41,744 bases of DNA. Source: Alphaproteobacteria bacterium UBA1908 (lineage in GTDB: Bacteria > Pseudomonadota > Alphaproteobacteria > Caedimonadales > UBA1908). The stretch spans positions 1 to 41,744 of the forward strand of contig DDGG01000009.1 of the NCBI GenBank assembly GCA_002337525.1, given 5' to 3'. The notes below the pieces were generated by a model. It was given only the letters and a program-made list of their open reading frames with translations, was not told the origin of the DNA and made no database searches. Made by a program: the position numbers and the translations under genes. Below are positions 34,896 to 41,744 of this stretch, piece by piece. Each line of letters opens with the position of its first letter. Position 1 is the stretch's first letter.

Positions 34896-36353
34896 ATGTC
34901 AAATAAATATGATATTATTATCGCCGGCGATGGTATTTTAGGATATTCAACAGCTTTCGCTCTCTTACAGAAGGATCCAATGTTGAAAATTGCCATTGTT
35001 GCCTCACAACATAAGAATGCAGCTACTCTTGCATCAGGGGCTATGTTAAACTGCTTCTCTGAATTAACAGAAACAAGTTTTCTAACAAATACAGCACAAT
35101 CTAAATTTCAAATGGCTTTTGAGGCTTTAAAAAAATGGCCAGCATGGCTTGACAAAATAAATGAGTACTCCCCTAAAAAAGTTTTAAGTCCAAGGGGGAC
35201 CTATATTTTACTTAATTCGAAATCAGGTTCTCTGGACACAAGCAATTTTTATGCGATTATAAAGGCTTTAAAAACCTATAATGAGCCTTATCAAGAAGTG
35301 TCACCTAAAGAAATTCCTGGAATTAATCCCCTTGATTCTTGCAGACCATTGCAATCATTATATCTTCCTAATGAAGGGTACATTAACCCTTCATTCTTAC
35401 TGGCCACTCTTCAACAGATTTTATGCTCTTCCTGTAATGTTAAAATTGTGTATGATTCTGTTGAAAAAATAAATTATTCAGATGGCATTGTTCGAGGAGT
35501 TACCCTGGCTTCTGGAAAACAACTCTCATCTGGAAAGGTAATTCTTGCAACAGGGGCTTTTACACAAAAGTTAATTAATAAAATCCCCGAGATCAAAGAC
35601 CAAATCCCAATGAGTTTATCGGGGGCCGGCTTTGCTCTAACTATCAAACCAAAACAGCATTCAATACAGCATATTATAAGAACTCCGAATAGAGCCGGGG
35701 CATGTGGTCTTCATGTAGTCCCAAGAGAAGGAGATCTGTATGTGGGGGCAACCAATAACGTTTATCTAAATCCTAAAACAAAACTAAGTGCCGGACTAAC
35801 ACAATTTTTGATTAAGTGTGCCATTGAACAAATTAATCAAGATTTCTACAGTGCTGAAATAAAGGATTTTATAGTTGGTAACCGTCCCGTTACCATTGAC
35901 ACATTTCCCCTTCTAGGAGAAGTATCAATTGAGGGACTTTTCCTATTGGCCGGTACTTACCGCGATGGTCTCCATTTATCTCCATACTTATCAGAATACA
36001 TGGCAAATCTTATCCTTGGTACAAAGAAAGAAAATGATAATCCTTTTACTCCTGAAAGGTCTTTTATTCAAACCAAAAATATACCAGACGCGATTGATGA
36101 GTTTATCTTGCATTATTTTGCAGGAAGTTATGAACACGGTATGGTTTTGCCAGCTTTCCTATCAGAAAAAAACTTTTGCACTCTATTAAGACAGAAAATT
36201 CAAACATTGCATGACGAATTAGAAATAGATTTTGGATTAAGCCCAGACATTATTTTAATGACCCTTTTTGAAGAGAATGAACAAAAGGCCAAGAGAACCC
36301 TAAAAAAGCACCTGGCAGGCCTTCGATTACAAAAATTTAAAAATGTTGCCTAA
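34896..36353 (+). CDS. FAD-dependent amino-acid-oxidase-type oxidoreductase
   Basis: A 485-residue flavoprotein of the DAO family. The FAD-binding motif GDGILG (11-16) is in IIIAGDGILGYSTAFAL. SGAMLN, KVILATGAF and GTYRDGLHLSPYLSE (near 353-367) match the glycine oxidase/ThiO-like layout. The C-terminal 100 residues beyond the usual end of DAO proteins are an extension without recognised domain. Possible substrates are glycine, sarcosine or other secondary amines; no thiamine gene lies nearby. It starts a plus-strand row with the DUF924 and HPPD-like genes. The upstream gap is shared with the divergent kinase gene. Confidence 0.8.
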   Translation: MSNKYDIIIAGDGILGYSTAFALLQKDPMLKIAIVASQHKNAATLASGAMLNCFSELTETSFLTNTAQSKFQMAFEALKKWPAWLDKINEYSPKKVLSPRGTYILLNSKSGSLDTSNFYAIIKALKTYNEPYQEVSPKEIPGINPLDSCRPLQSLYLPNEGYINPSFLLATLQQILCSSCNVKIVYDSVEKINYSDGIVRGVTLASGKQLSSGKVILATGAFTQKLINKIPEIKDQIPMSLSGAGFALTIKPKQHSIQHIIRTPNRAGACGLHVVPREGDLYVGATNNVYLNPKTKLSAGLTQFLIKCAIEQINQDFYSAEIKDFIVGNRPVTIDTFPLLGEVSIEGLFLLAGTYRDGLHLSPYLSEYMANLILGTKKENDNPFTPERSFIQTKNIPDAIDEFILHYFAGSYEHGMVLPAFLSEKNFCTLLRQKIQTLHDELEIDFGLSPDIILMTLFEENEQKAKRTLKKHLAGLRLQKFKNVA

Positions 36354-36455
36354 GAATCATTGCACGAGTGTTTTAGCTGGTTTTAAAGTACTCACTTTAC
36401 AAAAGACTGTTTCAGTGAGACCTTGCAAAAATATATTTCTTATTTTGAAAGATCT

Positions 36456-37025
36456 ATGACAAAGAAAAGTGCTGAGGATGTTTTATCCTTTTGGTTTGGA
36501 AACCCTATGGATCCTGATTATGCTTGCTATCGTGCAGAGTGGTTTTCACAGAATTCTGCTTTTGATACAAAAATAAATGACCTTTTTGGAGATCTTTATC
36601 ACCAGGCTATTGTGGGCAGCCTTGATAGTTGGAAAGCCTCTTACAAATCTACTCTTGCCCTTATTATTTTACTCGATCAATTCTCCCGTAATCTCTTTCG
36701 TGGACAAGCCAGGGCCTTTGAACAAGATTATAAGGCCCTTAAACTTGCTGAATATGCTCTTGAAAAAGGGTATGATAAAAGGCTGACGCACGAGAATGAA
36801 AAAGCATTTCTTTTTCTGCCTTTTGAACATAGTGAAAATCTTCAAGACCAGGAAAAATCTATTCAGCTTTTCAGCCAATTGAATGAAACTTATCACAATT
36901 ATGCACGACGTCACTATGAAGTCATTAAAAAGTTTGGGCGTTACCCCAGTCGTAACAAAGCCCTTGGTCGAGTGACAACTCCGGAAGAGAAAAAATATCT
37001 TGAAGAATTTCCAGACGGATTTTAA
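36456..37025 (+). CDS. DUF924 family protein
   Basis: About 189 residues of the DUF924 family: VLSFWFG at the start, then LALIILLDQFSRNLFRG and HENEKAFLFLPFEHSENLQDQ, the two best family signatures, and YARRHYEVIKKFGRYPSRN near the end. The family is all-helical, cytoplasmic and of unknown function. The frame is open to a TTG at 36423; the ATG at 36456 gives the usual start. The next gene begins 3 bases after its stop, so they are co-transcribed. Confidence 0.9.
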   Translation: MTKKSAEDVLSFWFGNPMDPDYACYRAEWFSQNSAFDTKINDLFGDLYHQAIVGSLDSWKASYKSTLALIILLDQFSRNLFRGQARAFEQDYKALKLAEYALEKGYDKRLTHENEKAFLFLPFEHSENLQDQEKSIQLFSQLNETYHNYARRHYEVIKKFGRYPSRNKALGRVTTPEEKKYLEEFPDGF

Positions 37026-37028
37026 ACC

Positions 37029-37955
37029 ATGGTGTTTGTCCATCTTATTTTTCTTACACAAAATTTAGAGTCTCTTTCATCACTATTGGGGATTTTGGGA
37101 TTTAGGTCATACTCTGCCAAAAAAAGAGAGGGGTCCCTGCTGTTTCAACAAAATCATATTTCGATTGAGGGACGCCTTCCCTCAAGCTCTCATGAAAAAG
37201 AATCTCTTAACAAAAAACAGGGGACAACCATCGCTGAATTCTGGATCTCGACACCCCAGGAAAAAAGCTTGGTATTTGACAAACTTGGAACGACAATTCA
37301 ATGCCTTCCCCCGAACAAAATATCTGAGTATTTTGAAAGTCGTTTCTATATAAACCAAGATCGAACAGATCAGAGCCATCACAATTTCCAGCCGATTCTC
37401 TCGCATATTGATCATGTGGCACTGAATATTAAGGAAGAACATTTTTCTGTTACCTCGGAAAGTTTAAGAAAAAAACTGGGTTTTGTTCCTCTTGCTCCCC
37501 AAAAGATTTCTGGTCATACAACTTCTTTTACTTGCTCGGCCTTTCAACTTCCCGGAGCCTCATTTTTCCTTGTCCTTAATACGTCTTGTGATCCTGGTTC
37601 CCAAATTAATGATTTTCTGAACCGGCATAATGGTCCAGGCGTTCAGCATATTGCCTTTCATTCGGAAAATCTTGAGGCTTCAATTCCTTATTTAAAACAA
37701 AACAGTATTCCCTTTATTGATATACCTGAAGACTATTACAATACACTTTACAAGAAAGAGCTGACCTCACAGGAAATTAACAGCCTGAAAAAAGCACACC
37801 TCCTTTATGAACCCTCTCTTAATCACGAAGGTTTTCTAAAACAAACTTTCACCAAAAATCTTTTTGGACCTCTTTTTTTCGAAATTATTCATCGTCATAA
37901 CCTTTCAGGTTTTGGAGAGAATAACATAACCAATCTTTTCAAGGCTCTTGAGTAA
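37029..37955 (+). CDS. hpd: 4-Hydroxyphenylpyruvate dioxygenase-like protein
   Basis: A 308-residue VOC-fold non-heme iron enzyme. The C-terminal half is clearly HPPD-like: first iron ligand H129 (HIDHVALN), second H207 (GPGVQHIAF) and E285 (FFEIIHRHN), with FIDIPEDYY and LKQTFTKNLFGP between and the end GFGENNITNLFKALE. HPPD converts 4-hydroxyphenylpyruvate to homogentisate. The N-terminal domain (1-125) is short and divergent; the whole is about 50 residues shorter than usual HPPD (about 355). Hence substrate choice may differ (compare HmaS). No homogentisate-degrading genes are in the window. Confidence 0.8.
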   Translation: MVFVHLIFLTQNLESLSSLLGILGFRSYSAKKREGSLLFQQNHISIEGRLPSSSHEKESLNKKQGTTIAEFWISTPQEKSLVFDKLGTTIQCLPPNKISEYFESRFYINQDRTDQSHHNFQPILSHIDHVALNIKEEHFSVTSESLRKKLGFVPLAPQKISGHTTSFTCSAFQLPGASFFLVLNTSCDPGSQINDFLNRHNGPGVQHIAFHSENLEASIPYLKQNSIPFIDIPEDYYNTLYKKELTSQEINSLKKAHLLYEPSLNHEGFLKQTFTKNLFGPLFFEIIHRHNLSGFGENNITNLFKALE

Positions 37956-38127
37956 AAAAAGAATAATTGAACAATCAATCCGTAAAAAATACTAATTTTT
38001 TATTTTTAATTTTCAGTATTAATTGTTTTTTTATTGCAAATTAATAAACAAAAAATATTTTCTTAACTTTATTTTATACTAATTGTCAAAATCATAGAGT
38101 ATCTTGCTTATCTTATGAGCAAAAAAC

Positions 38128-38142
38128 TAAAAGGAGGCACTT
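38128..38142 (+). promoter_or_regulatory. Strong ribosome binding site shared with the 20329 gene
   Basis: The 15-base TAAAAGGAGGCACTT here is identical to 20314-20328. AGGAGG lies 9 bases before the patatin ATG here and 5 bases before the other ATG. It is close to a perfect anti-16S match and implies high translation. Confidence 0.65.
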
Positions 38143-38146
38143 TGTC

Positions 38147-39769
38147 ATGATGGTCAAAAAAATAGAACAGTTGAAATCCTTAAACTGGTTTCGTTCAAAA
38201 AAAGGTCATAAGAAGACTTCCCTGATTATATTACTTCTGGTGTCAATTTCATTTATGTCAACATCAGTTTTTGCATCCAGTTCGTCAGAAGTTTCTGATG
38301 ATTCTTTTCATGAAGCAATGAATAATCCCTCTGTTATAAAAATTCTATCTATTGATGGCGGCGGGATACGAGGATTAATTCCTCTCTATTTTCTGGAAAG
38401 AATTGAAAAAGAAATGGGACAGCCTATTGCTGAAATCTTTGACATGATTGCAGGAACCTCAACGGGCGGCATTATTGCCCTGGGGCTTACAACCCCTGCT
38501 GATCCGACTGCAGATAGCCCAACACCTAAATACCGTCCTTCGGACATGATTGAAGTTTATTCCGAACATGGAGAGCAAATTTTTGGAAAAAAACATAAAA
38601 AATGGTTTAACTTTGGAGGACTTACACGACCCAGGTATTCCTCCAAGGGCATTACAAAATTGTCTAAAGGATTGTTGGGAGATAGTAAGTTAAGTGACTC
38701 TATCACCAATGTTTTGGTCACTTCCTTTGAAACCGAACGTTACAAGCCTTTTTTCTTTAATAGCCATCGCGCCAAGCATAAATCAAGTCAGGACTTTTAT
38801 ACGCGCGATATTGCTGTGGGAACGTCAGCAGCCCCGACTTACTTTAGTCCCAAAAAGCTAAAAAGTATGTCAGGAAAGGAATATACAGTTATTGATGGAG
38901 GTGTCGTTTTAAATAATCCAGCTCTTTCTGCTCTTGCATCTGCTCGAGAAATCTACCCGGACGCAGAAGATTTCCTGGTTGTTTCTCTGGGAACCGGACA
39001 ATCTATTAAAAGAATAAGCTATAACTCGATGCATGGTGCCGGGGGAATCAAGTGGGTAAAGCCGTTAACATCAATCATGATGCAGGGTGTCGCTTCATCT
39101 GTTGATTACCAGATGCAACAATTTTTTCCTGATGAATATGTTGGTCATGGAGCCTATAAGAAACGCTATTTCAGATTTCAACCGACAATCCCCCAAGAAG
39201 ATAAAAGCATGGATGATGTTAGCAAAAGTCATATACGCTCTCTAACCCTTGCCGCAGAAGACGAGATTGAAAAACGCGATGGAGAAATCAATTCGCTTAT
39301 TAGTCTTTTAAAAGAGATCCAACGTATTGAGATTAAGGAAACAAGAAGCAGTTTTTCTTTACCCAAAATCTACATAAAGTCTCATGAAGACGATGTGACA
39401 ACAGAGGAGAGTATAGATGACGATGATGATGACCTCTCAGATGTTGCTACTCATAGAGATTTTGTTGAAGACGATACTTCTCCTATATTAAGTCGCCAGC
39501 ACAAGAAAAGAAAAGGAAGTCATAAAAAGAGCCCTCTGGAGCTTTCAGTGGATGATTTAAGTCTTCGTTCAATTCAGGGGATCAGAGAGAGAGAAAAGAG
39601 CCCGCGTCCTCTTCAAATCATGACACCTCACCGAAAAGAAGATGGCATTGAAAGGAAAATATATGCCCGGGAAGCATTCCGGCAATCTCGTGAAAGGAGA
39701 AACAGAACTGACTCTATCGCACCTGTCACGGCATCTGGTAGTGATTTAGAAGAGGAACTGTTATCCTAA
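38147..39769 (+). CDS. Secreted patatin-like phospholipase
   Basis: A 540-residue lipid acyl hydrolase. An N-terminal basic stretch and a hydrophobic segment (25-42, cleavage near VFAS) form a signal peptide. The patatin core shows the oxyanion loop DGGGIRG (70-76), nucleophile S105 in GTSTG and D250 in DGG. After the core (to about 395) comes a charged tail: an acidic run D425-D429, a basic cluster KKRK at 453-456 followed by GSHKK, and many R/S/E residues to the end. The tail is unusual for bacterial patatins. Phospholipase A activity on host membranes is a reasonable guess. A terminator follows directly. Confidence 0.88.
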   Translation: MMVKKIEQLKSLNWFRSKKGHKKTSLIILLLVSISFMSTSVFASSSSEVSDDSFHEAMNNPSVIKILSIDGGGIRGLIPLYFLERIEKEMGQPIAEIFDMIAGTSTGGIIALGLTTPADPTADSPTPKYRPSDMIEVYSEHGEQIFGKKHKKWFNFGGLTRPRYSSKGITKLSKGLLGDSKLSDSITNVLVTSFETERYKPFFFNSHRAKHKSSQDFYTRDIAVGTSAAPTYFSPKKLKSMSGKEYTVIDGGVVLNNPALSALASAREIYPDAEDFLVVSLGTGQSIKRISYNSMHGAGGIKWVKPLTSIMMQGVASSVDYQMQQFFPDEYVGHGAYKKRYFRFQPTIPQEDKSMDDVSKSHIRSLTLAAEDEIEKRDGEINSLISLLKEIQRIEIKETRSSFSLPKIYIKSHEDDVTTEESIDDDDDDLSDVATHRDFVEDDTSPILSRQHKKRKGSHKKSPLELSVDDLSLRSIQGIREREKSPRPLQIMTPHRKEDGIERKIYAREAFRQSRERRNRTDSIAPVTASGSDLEEELLS

Positions 39770-39788
39770 AACTTTACAAGTTTTTCTG

Positions 39789-39823
39789 AAAGCCCCCTTT
39801 ATAATAAAAGAGGGGCTTTTTTA
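39789..39823. terminator. Terminator after patatin, shared with the convergent gene
   Basis: AAAGCCCC (39789-39796) pairs with GGGGCTTT (39812-39819), and TTTTATT follows on the plus strand. On the minus strand the A-run before the stem becomes TTTTTC..., so it may serve both convergent genes. Its tail overlaps the stop codon of the gene ending at 39821. Confidence 0.85.
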
Positions 39824-40210
39824 TTCATCAATATAGGGTGAGACGTCAGGAACACCCTCATAAATTTCTTCTGAAAGAACCATTAATAATTGTGGAGGTT
39901 GCCCTTTCATATTAAAAGACAGATTTAAAAGGTATCCATCTTTTTCAAAATGCCCCTTTTCAAGTTCTTCCCAACCCAGTTCTTCCAGAACTCGTTCATA
40001 ATATTCATAAACATCTTCATCAATGATATTTCCTGAAAGTTCAAACGCTTTTACGTGGGCATCACTATTAACAGGGGCATCATATCCCTGAAAAACAAGT
40101 CCTTTCATTACAGGAACCTGATCCAGTATAGGGTGAGAATAAACCTTAAAAGGCTGAAAACTTAAAAGACTCAAAAGAAAAAAGCGAATCAGGTACTTTT
40201 TGACTAACAC
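39821..40210 (-). CDS. Small exported protein, alphaproteobacterial type
   Basis: A 129-residue protein with a signal peptide (KKYLIRFFLLSLLSFQPFKVYS). The mature part has a pattern I associate with short exported alphaproteobacterial proteins: VPVMKGL, then YYERVLEELGW and a strand pair around GHFEKDGYLLNLSF. Function is unknown. The start is a GTG with AGGG 11 bases upstream; no better start exists before an upstream in-frame stop. Confidence 0.65.
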   Translation of the reverse strand: MLVKKYLIRFFLLSLLSFQPFKVYSHPILDQVPVMKGLVFQGYDAPVNSDAHVKAFELSGNIIDEDVYEYYERVLEELGWEELEKGHFEKDGYLLNLSFNMKGQPPQLLMVLSEEIYEGVPDVSPYIDE

Positions 40211-40444
40211 TTTCCGAATAACCCTTTCTTATTGAACACAAATTTTGTAAAAGAGATTAAATCATCTTTAAAGAAATTATTCTCCGATTTTACCTATTTT
40301 TAACCATTATACAAGTCATCACCTTCACTAAAATTTTTTTAAACGACATAGAATAAAAGTTTTAGGGCGTAAAACACGTCCCCCTCCCCCTTTAATAACA
40401 TCGTTTACTAGTAAAGGTTTAAGAAACATCCAGAGCACAGGGAG
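40211..40444. other. Intergenic, nothing coding seen
   Basis: AT-rich with one C-rich patch (near 40380-40392, CCCCCTCCCCC). No gene, terminator or convincing promoter was found, apart from sequences next to the small-RNA candidate that follows. Confidence 0.35.
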
Positions 40445-40552
40445 AAATTAAAAAGAAAGAGGTCGCCCAAAAAGGGCGACGAGTTTGTGGAGAAGAAAAT
40501 GAGATATTCCCAAAGGGAATCAGTCACCAACGTTAATTGGAACTACTCTCAC
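40445..40552 (-). ncRNA. Candidate small regulatory RNA
   Basis: On the minus strand a promoter (40558-40587) is followed by three hairpins in about 107 bases. The first is CCAAT/GTTGG with a 4-base loop (40540-40527). The second is GATTCCC-TTT-GGGAAT with C after a short bulge (40521-40503). The last is GTCGCCC-TTTTT-GGGCGAC (40480-40462), followed by a T-rich tail CTCTTTCTTTTTAATTT. There is no open frame in it. The order promoter, folded body, terminator is that of a free small RNA. It matches no RNA family I know. Confidence 0.6.
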
Positions 40553-40557
40553 TGTCT

Positions 40558-40587
40558 TAGATATAATATAATTTACGGATTAGTCAA
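40558..40587 (-). promoter_or_regulatory. Candidate promoter of the small RNA
   Basis: Minus strand TTGACT (40582-40587), then TATCTA (40558-40563) after 18 bases, or TATATC (40560-40565) after 16. The -35 box is close to consensus. Confidence 0.55.
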
Positions 40588-40699
40588 CAAAAAAGTAAGT
40601 ACGATTAATTTTTCTAAAAATGAAAATCAATATCTAATACCAATTATTACTACTTTAAAGTAGTAAATGATAAAGAAATAAAAATAGTTAATAGAAACG

Positions 40700-41239
40700 C
40701 TATTCAACTTTTAAAGTTTTTTTAAAGATACTTATCTGTGATTTCTTTTCTTCTCGCATTCTGTCATTTTTTATTTCTTCTCCCATAATGGGACCATGAG
40801 AAAAAGGATCAGAAGCAATATTTTTACCTATTGCTAAAGAATCTGCAGCAGATAAGTCCTTTTCTTTTGGAGTTAGACTGTTATGGCTCCCCAAATTTTT
40901 TTTATTAGAAATGGATGTCTTATGGGACTCCCCACCGTTATCGGAATTTAACGGGGTGATGACTCGTTCTTTTTCAGAAAGAATTTTAGAATTTAGAGAT
41001 TTCCGACTGTCAGATGCAAGAGGTGTGGATTTCGTAAAATCTGTCAGACCAGAAATTTTTATTTCAGAGGGTATTTTTAAAAACGTCTTTCCCTTTTTGA
41101 AATGAGGGGGACTAGCTTCCAAAGGCTTTATAGAAATGGTTACAGAAAGAAAAAAGAGTGTAAACATTAACATATATGCCATTAGAACTCTTGGTAAAAC
41201 TAAAACATGAGCTGCAATGCCCGCGTAACTTCTCTGCAT
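40700..41239 (-). CDS. Exported low-complexity protein of unknown function
   Basis: A 179-residue protein with a hydrophobic segment (about 19-37) acting as signal or anchor. About 135 residues rich in Ser, Lys, Asn, Asp and Glu with no predicted fold follow. No motif or family is recognised, and such composition suggests a disordered exported segment. Several alternative ATG starts exist before the hydrophobic segment (such as M20, M23 and M25), so the first 20 residues may not be translated. Coding status is moderately certain because the frame is long and starts next to a hydrophobic signal. Confidence 0.5.
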   Translation of the reverse strand: MQRSYAGIAAHVLVLPRVLMAYMLMFTLFFLSVTISIKPLEASPPHFKKGKTFLKIPSEIKISGLTDFTKSTPLASDSRKSLNSKILSEKERVITPLNSDNGGESHKTSISNKKNLGSHNSLTPKEKDLSAADSLAIGKNIASDPFSHGPIMGEEIKNDRMREEKKSQISIFKKTLKVE

Positions 41240-41319
41240 ACTCTTAGAAAAACAATGAATAAAGAGGCCAGTCCATGATTCTTATATACTTCCATATACA
41301 ACTAACAAAACATAAGAAT

Positions 41320-41420
41320 GAGCGAAGGGTTAGACCTGACCTAAAGAAAAACCGCGACGGCTGCTTTCTTCCGAATCTGACCGAGTTAACGAAGTCTTTA
41401 CCCAAGCAACCCTTCAGGTG
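41320..41420 (-). ncRNA. ffs: Signal recognition particle RNA (4.5S type)
   Basis: The minus strand holds the SRP helix-8 core GGTCAGATTC-GGAA-GAAAGCAGCC (41361-41384). It differs from the common GGTCAGGTCC-GGAA-GGAAGCAGCC by paired changes: UCC/GGA has become UUC/GAA, so the stem is kept. The ends GAAGGGTT (41408-41415) and AACCCTTC (41324-41331) close the hairpin. There is no Alu domain, as expected for Gram-negative bacteria. The RNA binds Ffh and brings ribosomes making membrane proteins to FtsY. Exact ends are estimated. Confidence 0.9.
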
Positions 41421-41441
41421 CACTATGACATAGCAGCCTTA

Positions 41442-41470
41442 ATATCACAAGTCTTGTCTTGGAGCGTCAA
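41442..41470 (-). promoter_or_regulatory. Promoter of the SRP RNA gene
   Basis: Minus strand TTGACG (41465-41470), 17-base spacer, TGATAT (41442-41447). The transcript would begin near 41435, slightly upstream of the folded core. It starts 10 bases after the stop of the DUF3572 gene. Confidence 0.65.
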
Positions 41471-41479
41471 TAAAATAAT

Positions 41480-41744
41480 CTAGATAGAATCCCATATGTT
41501 AAATCCGGGTAATTGTTTGCGACAATGCCAAACATCATCGGGTTCATAGGGAGATGAGTCGCAAAAAGAAAGCAGGACAGAATCCTGCTCCAGTATAAAA
41601 TCAAGCAGAGACGCTTGCGTATCAGGCGTAGCAAGAGTTTCCTTTAAGGTATCTATTGTCGTACCCGTTTGTTGTAAAAAGGCAGTTATCATGTGATCCT
41701 TGGAAGCAATAAAAACAGCTACTTTTAATGTAAGTTCTTCTATA
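41480..41744 (-). CDS. DUF3572 family protein, 5' end outside the window
   Basis: At least 87 residues are open to the window edge (frame IEELTLKVAVFIASKDHM then ITAFLQQTGTTIDTLKE). This matches the DUF3572 pattern of small alphaproteobacterial proteins: 'AxxFIAxDxxxLxxFLxxTGxxxxxL...LLDFILxxDxxLLxFC'. The ATG at 41692 is internal, because the conserved first helix lies before it. Function is unknown. The family is nearly confined to Alphaproteobacteria, which supports the taxonomic reading. Confidence 0.75.
   Translation of the reverse strand, partial: IEELTLKVAVFIASKDHMITAFLQQTGTTIDTLKETLATPDTQASLLDFILEQDSVLLSFCDSSPYEPDDVWHCRKQLPGFNIWDSI

Noticed and set aside
34827..34901. Direct repeat ACTAAATGTCA (34827-34837 and 34891-34901) in the kinase/oxidoreductase spacer
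   Set aside because: The second copy includes the start codon of the oxidoreductase, the repeat is AT-rich and only 11 bases; probably chance.
37988..38035. AATACT/AGTATT inverted repeat with T-run after the HPPD-like gene
   Set aside because: Only six A/T-rich pairs around a long loop in an extremely AT-rich spacer; too weak to call a terminator.
1..41744. CRISPR array, intact insertion sequence, prophage or toxin-antitoxin pair
   Set aside because: I looked for regularly spaced repeats, DDE transposases, integrases, terminal inverted repeats and small paired genes and found none; only the Rpn relic remains.

Overview
The window looks like a low-GC chromosome segment of an intracellular or endosymbiotic alphaproteobacterium, probably of the Holosporales/Paracaedibacter type. 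The clues are split ATP synthase b' and b genes in one F0 block, the lgt-midA-pgeF gene order, a DUF3572 gene, a short SRP RNA lacking an Alu domain, a decayed Rpn-type transposase/nuclease gene, secreted patatin, and several secreted proteins without recognisable relatives. The genus is inferred, not proven.

Layout. 1-223: a possible broken gene tail. 224-655: a Nudix hydrolase. 888-9844, minus strand: seven tightly packed genes (gaps of 1 base or overlaps of 4-11 bases). They encode a sugar-nucleotide epimerase/dehydratase, a glycosyltransferase fused to a radical SAM/SPASM enzyme, a WG-repeat protein fused to a methyltransferase-like domain, two PhyH-type Fe(II)/2-oxoglutarate dioxygenases and two different threonine-aldolase-fold PLP enzymes. 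I know of no described pathway with this set, and it is the best candidate here for a new biosynthetic or modification system. 9845-10589: a non-coding stretch with a candidate operon promoter and a remnant of an Rpn-family nuclease.

10590-12612: a secreted unknown and a membrane unknown. 12613-20258: housekeeping genes (sppA, fabI and asnB on minus; lgt, midA and pgeF on plus). 20329-22676: a small secreted protein, an alpha/beta-hydrolase lipoprotein and an outer-membrane beta-barrel; the barrel's terminator lies inside the first codons of the lipoprotein gene. 22944-25041: the F0 part of ATP synthase (atpB-atpE-atpF'-atpF). 25147-27004: two related LuxR-type regulators, one broken by a frameshift at a short G/C run.

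27120-32920: a secreted hydrolase, bioY, tatD, a metallo-beta-lactamase-fold hydrolase, a glycerophosphodiesterase and an RhlE-like helicase. 33284-33358: tRNA-Val(GAC). 33505-34752: a histidine kinase whose membrane sensor resembles the Vibrio CqsS / Legionella LqsS quorum-sensing receptors. 34896-37955: a FAD oxidoreductase, a DUF924 protein and a 4-hydroxyphenylpyruvate dioxygenase-like enzyme. 38147-39769: a secreted patatin with an unusual charged tail. 39821-41744: two secreted unknowns, a candidate new small RNA, the SRP RNA gene ffs and a DUF3572 gene that runs off the window.

How the genes fit together: the housekeeping parts cover lipoprotein maturation (lgt, sppA), fatty-acid synthesis (fabI), ATP synthesis and biotin uptake. 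The accessory parts suggest host interaction (patatin, hydrolases, barrel, secreted unknowns), cell-density or host-signal sensing (CqsS-like kinase, LuxR pair) and a specialised modification pathway (the 888-9844 operon). All functions are read from motifs; no database search was possible.
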